Notes under the pieces: model-generated | Told to the model about the DNA's origin: nothing | The model's database searches: none | Seen by the model: the letters and a program-made list of their open reading frames with translations, nothing else | Source: Lachnospiraceae bacterium | Lineage (GTDB): Bacteria > Bacillota > Clostridia > Lachnospirales > Lachnospiraceae | DNA: 64,000 nt | Reading direction: 5' to 3' | NCBI GenBank assembly: GCA_029338735.1 | Contig: JAQYAY010000024.1 | Span: 1 to 64,000 of the forward strand | Program-made: the position numbers and the translations under genes | Part shown: piece after piece, positions 50,173 to 61,581 of the stretch | Position numbering within the stretch: position 1 is the stretch's first letter | How the letters are laid out: each line of letters begins with the position of its first letter

Positions 50173-51645
50173 TCAGCTGTTGTCCTTAACAGCCGATGTC
50201 AGCTGACCAGTGATATTCATAATATCCTTATAGCCAGTCTTCACGGCTTCAATGCCTTCATTCAGATCACTGATACCGGAGGAAATGCCCTCCATGGCTT
50301 CAGATGTCGTATTCATGCTCTCTGCTATTGAGGATACATCTGAAAGAGTCGTATCAAATATATCCTTCATCTCACTGGCACCCTGCTCGATCTCAGCTGA
50401 GCTGTCCAGCACCTTGTCCGTATTGGATCTGATCACTTCAAATGATGATGCAACCGTATCTGCATAGTCCCTGCTGTCACAAACATCATTGACACTGCTG
50501 TTCAGCTGATCTACTACGACCTGCATCTGCTTTGACACCTCTGTGATGATATCTCCGATCTGATCAGAGAAATCCGCAGAACTATCCGAGAGATTTCTGA
50601 TCTGCTCAGCCACGACTGCAAATCCTCTTCCGGCTTCTCCGGCTCTTGCTGCCTCTATTGAAGCATTCAGCGAAAGAAGATTCGTCTGTGATGAGATATC
50701 ACGTACATTCTGGAGTATGCCTGAAATATTAGTCACCTGTTCGTTCAGCTCTTCCACTGCCTGTGAAACACCTGTCATTGTATCTGACAGACTACTCATC
50801 TTTTCAGACAGATTTGTGATCATCTGATTGCCATTATGTACATTTGTTGCATTCTCTGCTGAGACTGACTTCAGACCGGCTGTAGCATCGGCCATCTTCG
50901 TGATTTTCTCAGAACTCTCTCTTATCTGACTCTCAATCCTTGAAGTCTGATCAGCTACATTCTTTGCATCATCGGCTACATTCTGGCTGGTGGCTGCAAT
51001 CTCTGTGGATGCACTGCTTGCCGACTCTACACTCTGTGAAATATTCTGTGAAGTCGTATCAAGTACGGTCAGAGAATCCTTAATCTCATCAAGAAGTGAT
51101 GTTGCACGCTTCGACTGTACCTGTGAATCACGGCTCGACTTTGTGATGCTATTGAAGGATTCCCTGTTGAGTCTTGACATCGATACGAATATCATGCATC
51201 CACTGGCAATATAGACGATACAGATTGCCATTGAGTCAATTTTCCATGACGACGCAAGTTTTTCCTGATACTGAAAGTAAAATAATATCATGCAGACTGC
51301 ACTGATGATACTCTGAATAAGAATCGGTCTGAAATCTTCATATATCACTATCAGGAACAGATCCAGGAAAAACATCAGATAATTTGCCGTCCCCGGAAAA
51401 GCAAGCATCAGAGCTATCGAAAATCCTGACAGGATCGCCACAAACAGATACATCATGACTACAGGATTTATTTTATTCACTATAAAATAAAGAATCCCGC
51501 ATATGACTACTCCTGCAATCACAAATGGAATGATCTGTGAAACACTGACAAAAATACCATTGACAACTGCTCTTAAGATGACACAGAAAAACAATGTAAT
51601 AACAAGGATCTGACTTTTCCGTCTAAGGGTATCCTCATATTTCAT
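50173..51645 (-). CDS. Methyl-accepting chemotaxis protein with a multi-TM N-terminus
   Basis: [41 protein letters not shown] signalling hairpin; about six N-terminal hydrophobic segments. Confidence 0.92.
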   Translation of the reverse strand: MKYEDTLRRKSQILVITLFFCVILRAVVNGIFVSVSQIIPFVIAGVVICGILYFIVNKINPVVMMYLFVAILSGFSIALMLAFPGTANYLMFFLDLFLIVIYEDFRPILIQSIISAVCMILFYFQYQEKLASSWKIDSMAICIVYIASGCMIFVSMSRLNRESFNSITKSSRDSQVQSKRATSLLDEIKDSLTVLDTTSQNISQSVESASSASTEIAATSQNVADDAKNVADQTSRIESQIRESSEKITKMADATAGLKSVSAENATNVHNGNQMITNLSEKMSSLSDTMTGVSQAVEELNEQVTNISGILQNVRDISSQTNLLSLNASIEAARAGEAGRGFAVVAEQIRNLSDSSADFSDQIGDIITEVSKQMQVVVDQLNSSVNDVCDSRDYADTVASSFEVIRSNTDKVLDSSAEIEQGASEMKDIFDTTLSDVSSIAESMNTTSEAMEGISSGISDLNEGIEAVKTGYKDIMNITGQLTSAVKDNS

Positions 51646-51741
51646 TAAAAAACCTCCTGAAAAAAATAGAACTGCAGGCACACGCCTACAGTCCTATTTT
51701 ACTCTACTGAGAGTTTAAAATCCACTAAATTCTGTGAAAAA

Positions 51742-53100
<1,359 letters not shown>

Positions 53101-53187
53101 TTAATAAATCTCCTTTCCTTTTCCAAAGGATTTGTTTATTAGAACCTTTAATATTATAGCACAAAATGTTCCCTTGTAAATACATTT

Positions 53188-54639
53188 TTACACGTTGATC
53201 TCAGCCTTAACTCCAAGCTCATCCTTATTGGCTTCGAGTACTGGATTAACTACATTCTCCAGATACTTTGTGACCTGACGAGGTGCGCGGCCGATATATT
53301 TCTTAGGATCCATTGACTTCTTCAGAGTATCGAGATCAAGCGGGAAAGCATCATCTGCAGCGATAAGCTCTAAGAGGTTATTATCTCCGCCGTTTTCCTT
53401 GACATTCTTTCCTGCTTCCATTGACAGTTCTCTGATACGCTCGTGAAGCTCCTGGCGGTTGCCGCCTTCCTTCACGCCGTCCATCATGATATTCTCAGTT
53501 GCCATGAATGGAAGCTCAGCCATCAGATGCTTCTCAATGACCTTCGGATATACGACAAGTCCATCTACCACATTGAGGCAAAGGTCGAGCACACCGTCTG
53601 TTGCCAGGAATCCCTCTGCTACTGAAAGACGCTTATTTGCTGAATCATCAAGCGTTCTCTCGAACCACTGCGTTGCTGAAGTAATTGCAGGATTTAAGGC
53701 ATCGATCATGATATATCTGGACAGAGATGCGATTCTCTCGCTTCTCATAGGATTTCTCTTGTAAGCCATTGCTGATGAACCGATCTGATTCTTTTCAAAT
53801 GGTTCCTCAACTTCCTTCAGATGCTGAAGGAGACGGATATCATTGCTCATCTTGTGAGCTGATGCTGCTACACCTGCAAGTACGTTGAGTACTCTTGTAT
53901 CAAGCTTTCTCGAATATGTCTGACCTGATACTGGAACGCATTCCCTGAAGCCCATCTTCTTTGCGATCATCGGGTCGATCTGATCTATCTTCTCATCATC
54001 TCCATCGAAGAGCTCCATGAAGCTGGCCTGGGTTCCTGTGGTCCCCTTGGAGCCTAGAAGCTTCATTGTGGAAATGACATAGTCGATATCTTCGAGGTCC
54101 TGCATGAACTCATTGCACCAGAGCGTTGCACGCTTGCCAACTGTCGTAGGCTGTGCAGGCTGGAAATGAGTAAATGCAAGAGTTGGCAGATCCTTGTACT
54201 TGTCTGCAAACTTTGCAAGCTCATTTATGACATTAAGGACTTTCTTTCTTACGAGCTGAAGGCCCTCACGCATGATGATGACATCTGTATTGTCACCTAC
54301 ATAGCAGCTTGTAGCTCCGAGATGAATGATGCCTGCTGCCTTCGGACACTGCTTGCCATATGCATAGACATGGCTCATCACGTCGTGTCTGACTACCTTC
54401 TCACGCTCTCTGGCGACATCATAATTGATATCGTAGATATGCTCCTTCATCTCATCAATCATATCCTGCGTGATGACAGGCTTGCCGTTTTCAGAGAGTC
54501 CGAGCTCCATCTCAGTCTCTGCAAGAGCGACCCAGAGCTTTCTCCATGTAGAGAATTTCTTGTCCTCAGAGAAAATATACTGCATCTCTTTGCTTGCATA
54601 TCTCTCACTCAGAGGACTGATGTATGCATCTGTTCCCAT
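53188..54639 (-). CDS. purB: Adenylosuccinate lyase
   Basis: IIHLGATSCYVGDNTDVIIM; GSSAMAYKRNPMRSERIASLSR signature. Confidence 0.96.
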   Translation of the reverse strand: MGTDAYISPLSERYASKEMQYIFSEDKKFSTWRKLWVALAETEMELGLSENGKPVITQDMIDEMKEHIYDINYDVAREREKVVRHDVMSHVYAYGKQCPKAAGIIHLGATSCYVGDNTDVIIMREGLQLVRKKVLNVINELAKFADKYKDLPTLAFTHFQPAQPTTVGKRATLWCNEFMQDLEDIDYVISTMKLLGSKGTTGTQASFMELFDGDDEKIDQIDPMIAKKMGFRECVPVSGQTYSRKLDTRVLNVLAGVAASAHKMSNDIRLLQHLKEVEEPFEKNQIGSSAMAYKRNPMRSERIASLSRYIMIDALNPAITSATQWFERTLDDSANKRLSVAEGFLATDGVLDLCLNVVDGLVVYPKVIEKHLMAELPFMATENIMMDGVKEGGNRQELHERIRELSMEAGKNVKENGGDNNLLELIAADDAFPLDLDTLKKSMDPKKYIGRAPRQVTKYLENVVNPVLEANKDELGVKAEINV

Positions 54640-54659
54640 AGTTGTTTAGTCTCCTTGAT

Positions 54660-54728
54660 TTAGGGGTTAGGGGTTAGGGGATAGGGTTATAAACCAGGCA
54701 ATCCCTATCCCCTAAGTCCTATTCCCTA
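54660..54728. repeat. TTAGGGG/CCCTATT-type heptanucleotide array with a 13-bp inverted repeat
   Basis: 3x TTAGGGG (54660-54680); arms TTAGGGGATAGGG (54674-54686)/CCCTATCCCCTAA (54703-54715). Confidence 0.9.
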
Positions 54729-56168
54729 TTTTTCGTAACTTCCACGTATATCATCCTTCGGCGGCTCCAGCGGATACTTGCCTGTGAAGCAGCCTTTGCA
54801 GATTCCAAGTCCGTCGACCATCTGCTCAAGGCGGTCTATAGACAGATATGCCAGAGAATCAGCTCCAATTATTTTTCTGATATCTTCTATGCTTCTGTTG
54901 TATGCTATCAACTGCTCCCGGACAGGAATATCTGTACCGAAATAGCATGGCCACAGGAACGGAGGCGATGAAATACGTACGTGCACCTCTGTTGCTCCAG
55001 CTTCCTTGAGCATACCGACAATTCTGTCTGAAGTCGTTCCTCGGACAATCGAATCATCGATCATGATGACACGCTTGCCGGCAACTGCCTCACGGAGCAC
55101 ATTGAGCTTCACCCTGACTGATGACTCACGGCTCTTCTGGCCAGGCTTGATGAAGGTACGGCCTACATAGCTGTTCTTTACAAAAGCAGTACCATATGGA
55201 ATGCCTGACTCCATAGCATATCCCATGGCGGCGGCATTGCCGGATTCCGGAACACCTACCACGAGATCAGCATCAACAGGAGAATCCTGTGCCAGGAAAC
55301 GACCCGCCTTGATCCTTGAACTGTAGACAGATACACCGTCTATATAAGAGTCCAGCCTTGAAAAATAGATATACTCAAAAATGCATCTGGCCTGCTTCTC
55401 AGGCGGCAGCGCACGTGACATATCAGAATGAAGGACACCGTCTGACTTCACCCAGACAGTCTCACCAGGTCTCACGTCGCGGACAAACTCAGCCCCAATC
55501 GTATCAAGAGCAGCAGTCTCAGATGTGAAAATATAGCTGTTGCCACGCTTGCCGATCACAAGCGGCTTGAATCCATGAGGATCTCTTACGGCAATCAGCT
55601 TTCTCGGACTCATAAGAACGAACGAGAAAGCACCTTTGAGCTTCTCGCAGGCCTTATTCACAGCCTCTTCAACAGTAGCAGAATGAATTCTCTCACGGGC
55701 AATCAGGTACAGGATAGGCTCGGTATCAATAGTAGACTGGAAAATAGCACCAGTCTCCGACAGATACTGCTTGAGCTCGTTGGCATTGATCAGATTACCA
55801 TTATGAGCGAGTCCCAGAGTACCCTTCAGGTAATTGATGACCATAGGCTGGGCATTTTCTCTTGTAGACTCACCGGCCGTCGAATACCTGACATGACCGA
55901 CACCGATATCACCATGAAGAGTAGACAGATTGTCCTTGGAGAAGACCTCATTCGCAAGACCCATATCCTTGATGAGACTCACATTGTTCTTCGGACCATC
56001 GGTATCAGAAACCGCAATACCAGCGCTTTCCTGACCACGGTGTTGGAGAGCAAAGAGACCATAGTATATGGTGCTCGCTACATCCTCGCCATCCAGGTCA
56101 TATATACCAAATACTCCACATTCTTCGTGGAGTTCATCATTCACATTTGTTTCAAAATACTTTTCCAT
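54726..56168 (-). CDS. purF: Amidophosphoribosyltransferase
   Basis: ECGVFGIYDLDGEDVASTIYYGLFALQHRGQESAGI; VIMIDDSIVRGTTSDRIVGMLKEAGA. Confidence 0.97.
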   Translation of the reverse strand: MEKYFETNVNDELHEECGVFGIYDLDGEDVASTIYYGLFALQHRGQESAGIAVSDTDGPKNNVSLIKDMGLANEVFSKDNLSTLHGDIGVGHVRYSTAGESTRENAQPMVINYLKGTLGLAHNGNLINANELKQYLSETGAIFQSTIDTEPILYLIARERIHSATVEEAVNKACEKLKGAFSFVLMSPRKLIAVRDPHGFKPLVIGKRGNSYIFTSETAALDTIGAEFVRDVRPGETVWVKSDGVLHSDMSRALPPEKQARCIFEYIYFSRLDSYIDGVSVYSSRIKAGRFLAQDSPVDADLVVGVPESGNAAAMGYAMESGIPYGTAFVKNSYVGRTFIKPGQKSRESSVRVKLNVLREAVAGKRVIMIDDSIVRGTTSDRIVGMLKEAGATEVHVRISSPPFLWPCYFGTDIPVREQLIAYNRSIEDIRKIIGADSLAYLSIDRLEQMVDGLGICKGCFTGKYPLEPPKDDIRGSYEK

Positions 56169-56192
56169 ATGTTTAAGTGGTTAGGGGTTAAC

Positions 56193-57068
56193 CTACCAGG
56201 CCAGATCCTTACCTGTCAGCAGCTTATATGCTTCCTTATACTTCGCAATAGTCTTGTCAATGACATCCTGCGGCAGATTGTAATCGCTGTCAGGATTGGC
56301 CTTGAGCCAGTCACGGACGAACTGCTTGTCAAATGAAGGCTGTGACTGACCCGGCTTGTAGCCGTCTGCAGGCCAGAAACGTGATGAATCCGGAGTCAGC
56401 ATCTCGTCACCAAGAACGACATTTCCGTTCTCATCGAGACCAAACTCAAACTTCGTATCAGCAATTATGATGCCCTTAGTCAGAGCATAGTCAGCGCACT
56501 TCTTGTACAGAGCAAGAGTATCATCACGAAGCTTTGTAGCGTACTCCTTACCTTTGCCAGGATGAAGCTTCTCAATGATTTCAACTGACTCATCAAAAGT
56601 GATATGCTCATCATGATCACCAAGATCAGCCTTGGTTGTAGGAGTATAGATAGGTTCAGGCAGCTTGTCTGACTCAACAAGACCAGCCGGAAGGGAGATA
56701 CCACATACAGTACCGTTCTCCTGATATGACTGCCAGCCACTTCCTGTGATGTATCCTCTTACGATACACTCGATTGGGAGCATGTCGAGCTTCTTTACCT
56801 TCATGCTGCGTCCAGCGAACTCATCTGTCTGGAAGAATTCAGGCATATCCCTGACATCACATGAGAGCATGTGGTTAGGAATGATATTCTTCGTGTAGTC
56901 GAACCAGAATCTGCTCATCTGTGTGAGCACCCTGCCCTTGTCAGTGACCTTATTCTTCAGGATCACATCGAATGCAGAAATTCTGTCCGTTGCAACCATG
57001 ATGATGGAATCACCGTCATCATACACTTCTCTGACTTTTCCTTCTTTGACTGGCTTGTACTCTTTCAT
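56193..57068 (-). CDS. purC: SAICAR synthase
   Basis: VKEGKVREVYDDGDSIIMVATDRISAFDVIL; IIIADTKFEFGLDENG. Confidence 0.96.
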   Translation of the reverse strand: MKEYKPVKEGKVREVYDDGDSIIMVATDRISAFDVILKNKVTDKGRVLTQMSRFWFDYTKNIIPNHMLSCDVRDMPEFFQTDEFAGRSMKVKKLDMLPIECIVRGYITGSGWQSYQENGTVCGISLPAGLVESDKLPEPIYTPTTKADLGDHDEHITFDESVEIIEKLHPGKGKEYATKLRDDTLALYKKCADYALTKGIIIADTKFEFGLDENGNVVLGDEMLTPDSSRFWPADGYKPGQSQPSFDKQFVRDWLKANPDSDYNLPQDVIDKTIAKYKEAYKLLTGKDLAW

Positions 57069-57086
57069 CTTTTTTCCTTTCTTTGC

Positions 57087-57167
57087 TAGGGGGTTAGGGG
57101 TTAGGGGTCAGGATTCAGGGACCAGGCAGTCCCTATCCCCTATTCCCTATTCCCTATATCCTATTTA
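57087..57167. repeat. Second heptanucleotide array, related to 54660-54728
   Basis: GGGGTTA-type 7-mers, shared core ACCAGGCARTCCCTATCCCCT, then CCCTATT-type 7-mers to the gpmI stop. Confidence 0.9.
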
Positions 57168-58706
57168 TTTTTCCACAAGCAGCGACTGTCCTGTCATCTC
57201 TGCCGGTTTCTCCATACCCATGAGATCAATCAGTGTCGGCACGATATCGCAGAGCTTGCCGCCCTCACGAAGACCATACTTAGGATCAGCATTGACAAGG
57301 ATAAATGGAACCGGATTCGTAGTATGACTTGTAAGCGGCTCACCTGTCTCGTAGTTGATCTCCTGCTCGCAGTTACCATGGTCAGCGCAGATGAACATGA
57401 CACCATCCATCTCCTTCAGAGCCTCTACGGCCTTGCCTACGCAGGTATCTACAGTCTCAACAGCCTTGATAGCTGCATCAAGGACACCTGTATGACCAAC
57501 CATATCAGGATTAGCGAAATTGATGATGATCACATCATACTTGCCGCTTCTGATTGCGCCACAGAGCTTGTCACATACTTCAGGAGCACTCATCTCAGGC
57601 TGGAGATCATATGTAGCAACCTTCGGGCTCTTTACAAGGATCCTGTCCTCACCCGGATTCGGTTCCTCGACTCCACCATTGAAGAAGAACGTCACATGAG
57701 CATATTTCTCAGTCTCAGCGATACGGGCCTGAGTCATTCCATGATCAGCAAGGTACTGACCGAATGTATTCGCAAGTTCTTCCTTCTTGAATGCGATCTT
57801 CGTATTTGGAATAGTATCATCATACTCAACGAAACATACGTAGTCTGTCTTTACTCTCTCGCCTCTGTCAAATCCGTTAAACTCATCAGCACAGAAAACT
57901 CTTGTCATCTCACGTGCTCTGTCAGGACGGAAGTTGAAGAAGATGACACTGTCTCCATCATCAACAGTTGCAACAGGCTTGCCGTTCTCTTTGATGACAC
58001 ATGGGATCACGAACTCATCAGTCTTGTCAGCAGCATATGAATTCTCGATAGCCTCTTTTGCAGAAGCAGCTTCATTACCCTCACCAAGTGTAAGAGCTCT
58101 GTATGCCTTCTCGATTCTGTCCCATCTGTTGTCACGATCCATTGCGTAGTAACGGCCGCTGATCGAAGCTATTTTTCCAACGCCGATCTCTTTCATCTTG
58201 TCTTCAAGCTCGGCGATGTATTCCTTGCCGGCTGTAGGAGATGTATCACGTCCGTCAAGGAAACAGTGCACATATACATCATTTACGCCCTCGCGCTTTG
58301 CCATCTCAAGCAGTGCATACAGGTGTGTATTGTGTGAATGAACACCACCGTCTGACAGAAGTCCCCAGAGGTGAACCTTCTTGCCGTTCTTCTTCGCATT
58401 GTCAAATGCCTGAAGGAGTTCTTCATTCTTGAAAAAGTCTCCATCCTCAATAGCCTTGGTGATACGGGTCAGTTCCTGATATACGATACGTCCGGCGCCC
58501 ATATTCATGTGTCCTACTTCGGAATTGCCCATCTGACCGTCTGGAAGTCCTACTGCAAGACCGCTTGCTGCACCCTGTACGAAAGGATACTGCTTTACGA
58601 GACTGTCCAGTACAGGCTTCCTGGCCTGAGCTACTGCATTTGCCTTTGGATTCGGATTGATTCCAAAGCCATCCATGATCAAAAGTACGTATGGTTTCTT
58701 TGCCAT
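57165..58706 (-). CDS. gpmI: 2,3-bisphosphoglycerate-independent phosphoglycerate mutase
   Basis: VLLIMDGFGINPNPKANAVAQARKPVLDSL; GLPDGQMGNSEVGHMNMGAGRIVYQ. Confidence 0.97.
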   Translation of the reverse strand: MAKKPYVLLIMDGFGINPNPKANAVAQARKPVLDSLVKQYPFVQGAASGLAVGLPDGQMGNSEVGHMNMGAGRIVYQELTRITKAIEDGDFFKNEELLQAFDNAKKNGKKVHLWGLLSDGGVHSHNTHLYALLEMAKREGVNDVYVHCFLDGRDTSPTAGKEYIAELEDKMKEIGVGKIASISGRYYAMDRDNRWDRIEKAYRALTLGEGNEAASAKEAIENSYAADKTDEFVIPCVIKENGKPVATVDDGDSVIFFNFRPDRAREMTRVFCADEFNGFDRGERVKTDYVCFVEYDDTIPNTKIAFKKEELANTFGQYLADHGMTQARIAETEKYAHVTFFFNGGVEEPNPGEDRILVKSPKVATYDLQPEMSAPEVCDKLCGAIRSGKYDVIIINFANPDMVGHTGVLDAAIKAVETVDTCVGKAVEALKEMDGVMFICADHGNCEQEINYETGEPLTSHTTNPVPFILVNADPKYGLREGGKLCDIVPTLIDLMGMEKPAEMTGQSLLVEK

Positions 58707-58727
58707 TTGTAAAATACCTCCATTTTA

Positions 58728-60002
58728 TCAGAAAATGTCCTTCAGATCCTTATTCAGGAATGACCAGACGCTTTTCTTTTCACTACCTGTATCAAGATCG
58801 GCTGCCGGCACTTCATCTGCCGAGACCTCCCATGGAAGAAGCGTATATTTCTTCATGGCAAGCCTCTTGATGCCCTGCATGTACTGCACAGTCTTCTCTG
58901 TATCATAAGTACTGATACCTGCGACCTCTCCGCGCATTCTGTCAATATGCTCCACGAGCATCTTGATATTATCTCTCATCTGCGACGGGGTAAATCTGCT
59001 GCCATCAGAAACGCTGTACAGTGACAGTGCAAAACCGTTGCGGAAGGTATCTTCCACATCTCTTGCCGGCTCCATATCTATCGAATCAATAAATGGAACA
59101 TTGTAATCGTCAAACTTGGTGTGTTTTTTATAGAAAAGATTTCTCTCGTGATTTAATTCCTTGAGAGTCTTGTCAATCAGGCCCTCATCTTCTACTACAT
59201 GTCTGCAGCTGGCTTCAACACCCTTTTTCACAGCTGCAATATTTATGCCGTATGCTTTTGAATAGGCTCTCTCATACTCTTCAGCACTCATCACATAGTC
59301 CTCTCCGAGAACTATGGTCTCTGTTACTGCTGCAAAATCCACCTGACAGATGAGCTTCTTGACTTCGCCCTCCTGACGGGTAGAAATAGCCTTCTGTACC
59401 TCTTCCTCGAGCTTGTGGCGGACTTCTGCATAGTCAGATGCCCTCTGTCCGAGCTGCTCGCCCCGGCAACAGGCGTCCACTAAGATATCACGGACCAGCT
59501 TCAGTGTATCCGTAACTTCCTTATCACGGCTGTCATGGTGTCCTTCCCTGGTATCTTTTACAAGGTCACCGCCATAACCCATCTGGTTCTGTATAGCAAG
59601 AAGCTGCTTCTTTTCTTTCTCACTGACAAGTGGAAGCTTGTGCTTCGGCAGAGACGGATCAATCATCACGAATTCTATCTGGGCAGCCCTCTCATCTCTC
59701 TCGAGATCTTCAGCTTTGTCCTGCTCGATGACCTTCTCCTCTACCTCATACTTGTCGAGAGGGAAGGCATTGATCTTCTTCAGCTCTTCCCTTCTCTTCT
59801 CTATGACCAGCTTCTGAGTATCCTCTGGAAGATCTGCTATCTCCGGCGTCTGTCTGATGATATCCTCATCTGTCGGAATTATGCCGTCATAAAAGCTGTA
59901 CATCTCGCCATATTCCCTCTTAAGAAAGGTAACAGGGCGGATTTTCCCCATGTCATCAATAAAGGCATATTGTTCATTCTCTTTTAATCTGATGACCAGC
60001 AA
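58728..60002 (-). CDS. Uncharacterised 424-aa protein
   Basis: Long ORF in operon-like context between gpmI and a SEC-C protein gene; no family recognised. Confidence 0.75.
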   Translation of the reverse strand: MLVIRLKENEQYAFIDDMGKIRPVTFLKREYGEMYSFYDGIIPTDEDIIRQTPEIADLPEDTQKLVIEKRREELKKINAFPLDKYEVEEKVIEQDKAEDLERDERAAQIEFVMIDPSLPKHKLPLVSEKEKKQLLAIQNQMGYGGDLVKDTREGHHDSRDKEVTDTLKLVRDILVDACCRGEQLGQRASDYAEVRHKLEEEVQKAISTRQEGEVKKLICQVDFAAVTETIVLGEDYVMSAEEYERAYSKAYGINIAAVKKGVEASCRHVVEDEGLIDKTLKELNHERNLFYKKHTKFDDYNVPFIDSIDMEPARDVEDTFRNGFALSLYSVSDGSRFTPSQMRDNIKMLVEHIDRMRGEVAGISTYDTEKTVQYMQGIKRLAMKKYTLLPWEVSADEVPAADLDTGSEKKSVWSFLNKDLKDIF

Positions 60003-60028
60003 ATCTCTATACCTCCGAAACGAATCCC

Positions 60029-60559
60029 TTACTTCTCATATCCAGGGAGCGGTTCTGCCCCTGGTCTTCCATGGCAGTACTTATACTTCTTGCCGCTGCC
60101 GCATGGACACGGATCATTCCTTCCGATCTTCTTCACATGAACTGTATGTGACTGCTTCTGGTCACGGATCAGCTCTCTCTGGGTGTCCTTATCATAAATG
60201 GCATCCCACTCCGGAAGAGTATAGAGCCATTCAGCCTTGGCATCTACCATCTCCCTGAAGAGCTTCTCCTTGTCAAAGTCAAGGCTCACCTCTGTCTTCT
60301 CATCCATTGTATCTATTGGATTCCCTACCTTGAGGCTGTCCTGTATTCCATCGAGAAATCCTGCCATCTCGAGATTCGTGAGTCCGAATGTCTCTGCGAG
60401 TGCTTCTACCGTTCCCTTATACGGCTTTCCAAAATCCTTCAGCAGGACCTTGTAAGTATTTTTCTCTTTTTCAAAATAGTCTTCCCAGAATTCCTTCAGT
60501 GCATACTGACTCTGGTTCTGATTATATGCGACTGCTTTCCAGTCATCTAATAATGCCAT
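60029..60559 (-). CDS. SEC-C zinc-binding motif protein
   Basis: C-terminal [22 protein letters not shown]. Confidence 0.9.
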   Translation of the reverse strand: MALLDDWKAVAYNQNQSQYALKEFWEDYFEKEKNTYKVLLKDFGKPYKGTVEALAETFGLTNLEMAGFLDGIQDSLKVGNPIDTMDEKTEVSLDFDKEKLFREMVDAKAEWLYTLPEWDAIYDKDTQRELIRDQKQSHTVHVKKIGRNDPCPCGSGKKYKYCHGRPGAEPLPGYEK

Positions 60560-60658
60560 CTCTTTAACCTCCTGACATTGTTGCTTTTACAGCATTATCT
60601 ATTCTAGCAAATAATCGGCTTGTTGACAAGAACGATTGTTGTGATTATTATATAAATT

Positions 60659-60889
60659 ATGATTAAGAAAGTTTTTGGAATTATCGGAATTATCCTCCTG
60701 GTGGGGATGTATGCAGCGACACTTATTTTCGTTATTGCAGGCAATATGACTCTGTTCAAGGCGTTTCTGGCTGCCGATGTCGTGATACCTGTGATGCTAT
60801 GGGTCATAAGGATTTTTGTAAAAATAGCAAAACCTGACAACAGCGAATTTGACGACGCTGTCAAAAACAATTCAAAAGACAAAAAATAA
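60659..60889 (+). CDS. Small two-TM membrane protein (76 aa)
   Basis: Two hydrophobic segments and a charged C-terminus; same-size antisense ORF 60604-60882 is less protein-like. Confidence 0.6.
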   Translation: MIKKVFGIIGIILLVGMYAATLIFVIAGNMTLFKAFLAADVVIPVMLWVIRIFVKIAKPDNSEFDDAVKNNSKDKK

Positions 60890-60900
60890 GCTCCCCATTT

Positions 60901-61581
60901 TTAAATATGGGAAGCCAGCCACTCCAGATCTTCTGGTGTGGTTATTTTTCTGTTCTCTTCTTCTCCCGGCACAGGATGTGCATGAAGGCCTGCACCTTTT
61001 TCCATTATCATCACATCATCGGTGATCTGTGAGAAATCACAAACATCTGAAATCAGCTTTTCATACGCACTCAGTATGCTCTTCCTCTCAAATGCCTGCG
61101 GCGTCTGCATTCCAACCAGCTTTGAACGGTCAAAGGCATCCATCAGTGTTCCATCCGGTGATATCTGTCGGATCGTATCCTTGACTGGTATCACCGGCAC
61201 TGCTGCCTTATATTTTTCAACTGCTTCTATTGTGTCAGCAATCAGTCTCTGTGATACGAGAGGCCTTGCGCCATCATGGATCAGGACATAGTCTCCTGAT
61301 GCTGCCTTTATTCCATTATAGACAGACAGAGCCCTTACGGCTCCGCCTGCTGTCACCTGAGTACATTTCGATACCTTATATTTACGGACAATTTTCTCAC
61401 AGTATTCTATATCTGACTGTCCGGTTACAAGCACTATTTCATCTGCAGCACTTTTTTCAAATGCCTCAAGACTATATGCTATCAGCGGCTTTCCAGCCAC
61501 TTCCATGAACTGCTTGGGCCTATCGCTTTTCATCCTCGATCCCTTACCGGCTGCGAGGACGATGGCACTAATTGTTTCCAT
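60901..61581 (-). CDS. ispD: 2-C-methyl-D-erythritol 4-phosphate cytidylyltransferase
   Basis: METISAIVLAAGKGSRMKSDRPKQFMEVAGKPL; VLIHDGARPLVS; start overlaps the upstream stop by 1 bp. Confidence 0.93.
   Translation of the reverse strand: METISAIVLAAGKGSRMKSDRPKQFMEVAGKPLIAYSLEAFEKSAADEIVLVTGQSDIEYCEKIVRKYKVSKCTQVTAGGAVRALSVYNGIKAASGDYVLIHDGARPLVSQRLIADTIEAVEKYKAAVPVIPVKDTIRQISPDGTLMDAFDRSKLVGMQTPQAFERKSILSAYEKLISDVCDFSQITDDVMIMEKGAGLHAHPVPGEEENRKITTPEDLEWLASHI

Noticed and set aside
54660-57167. TTAGGGG arrays as true telomere sequence
   Set aside because: Short, internal, degenerate, and flanked on both sides by housekeeping genes; no chromosome end is implied.
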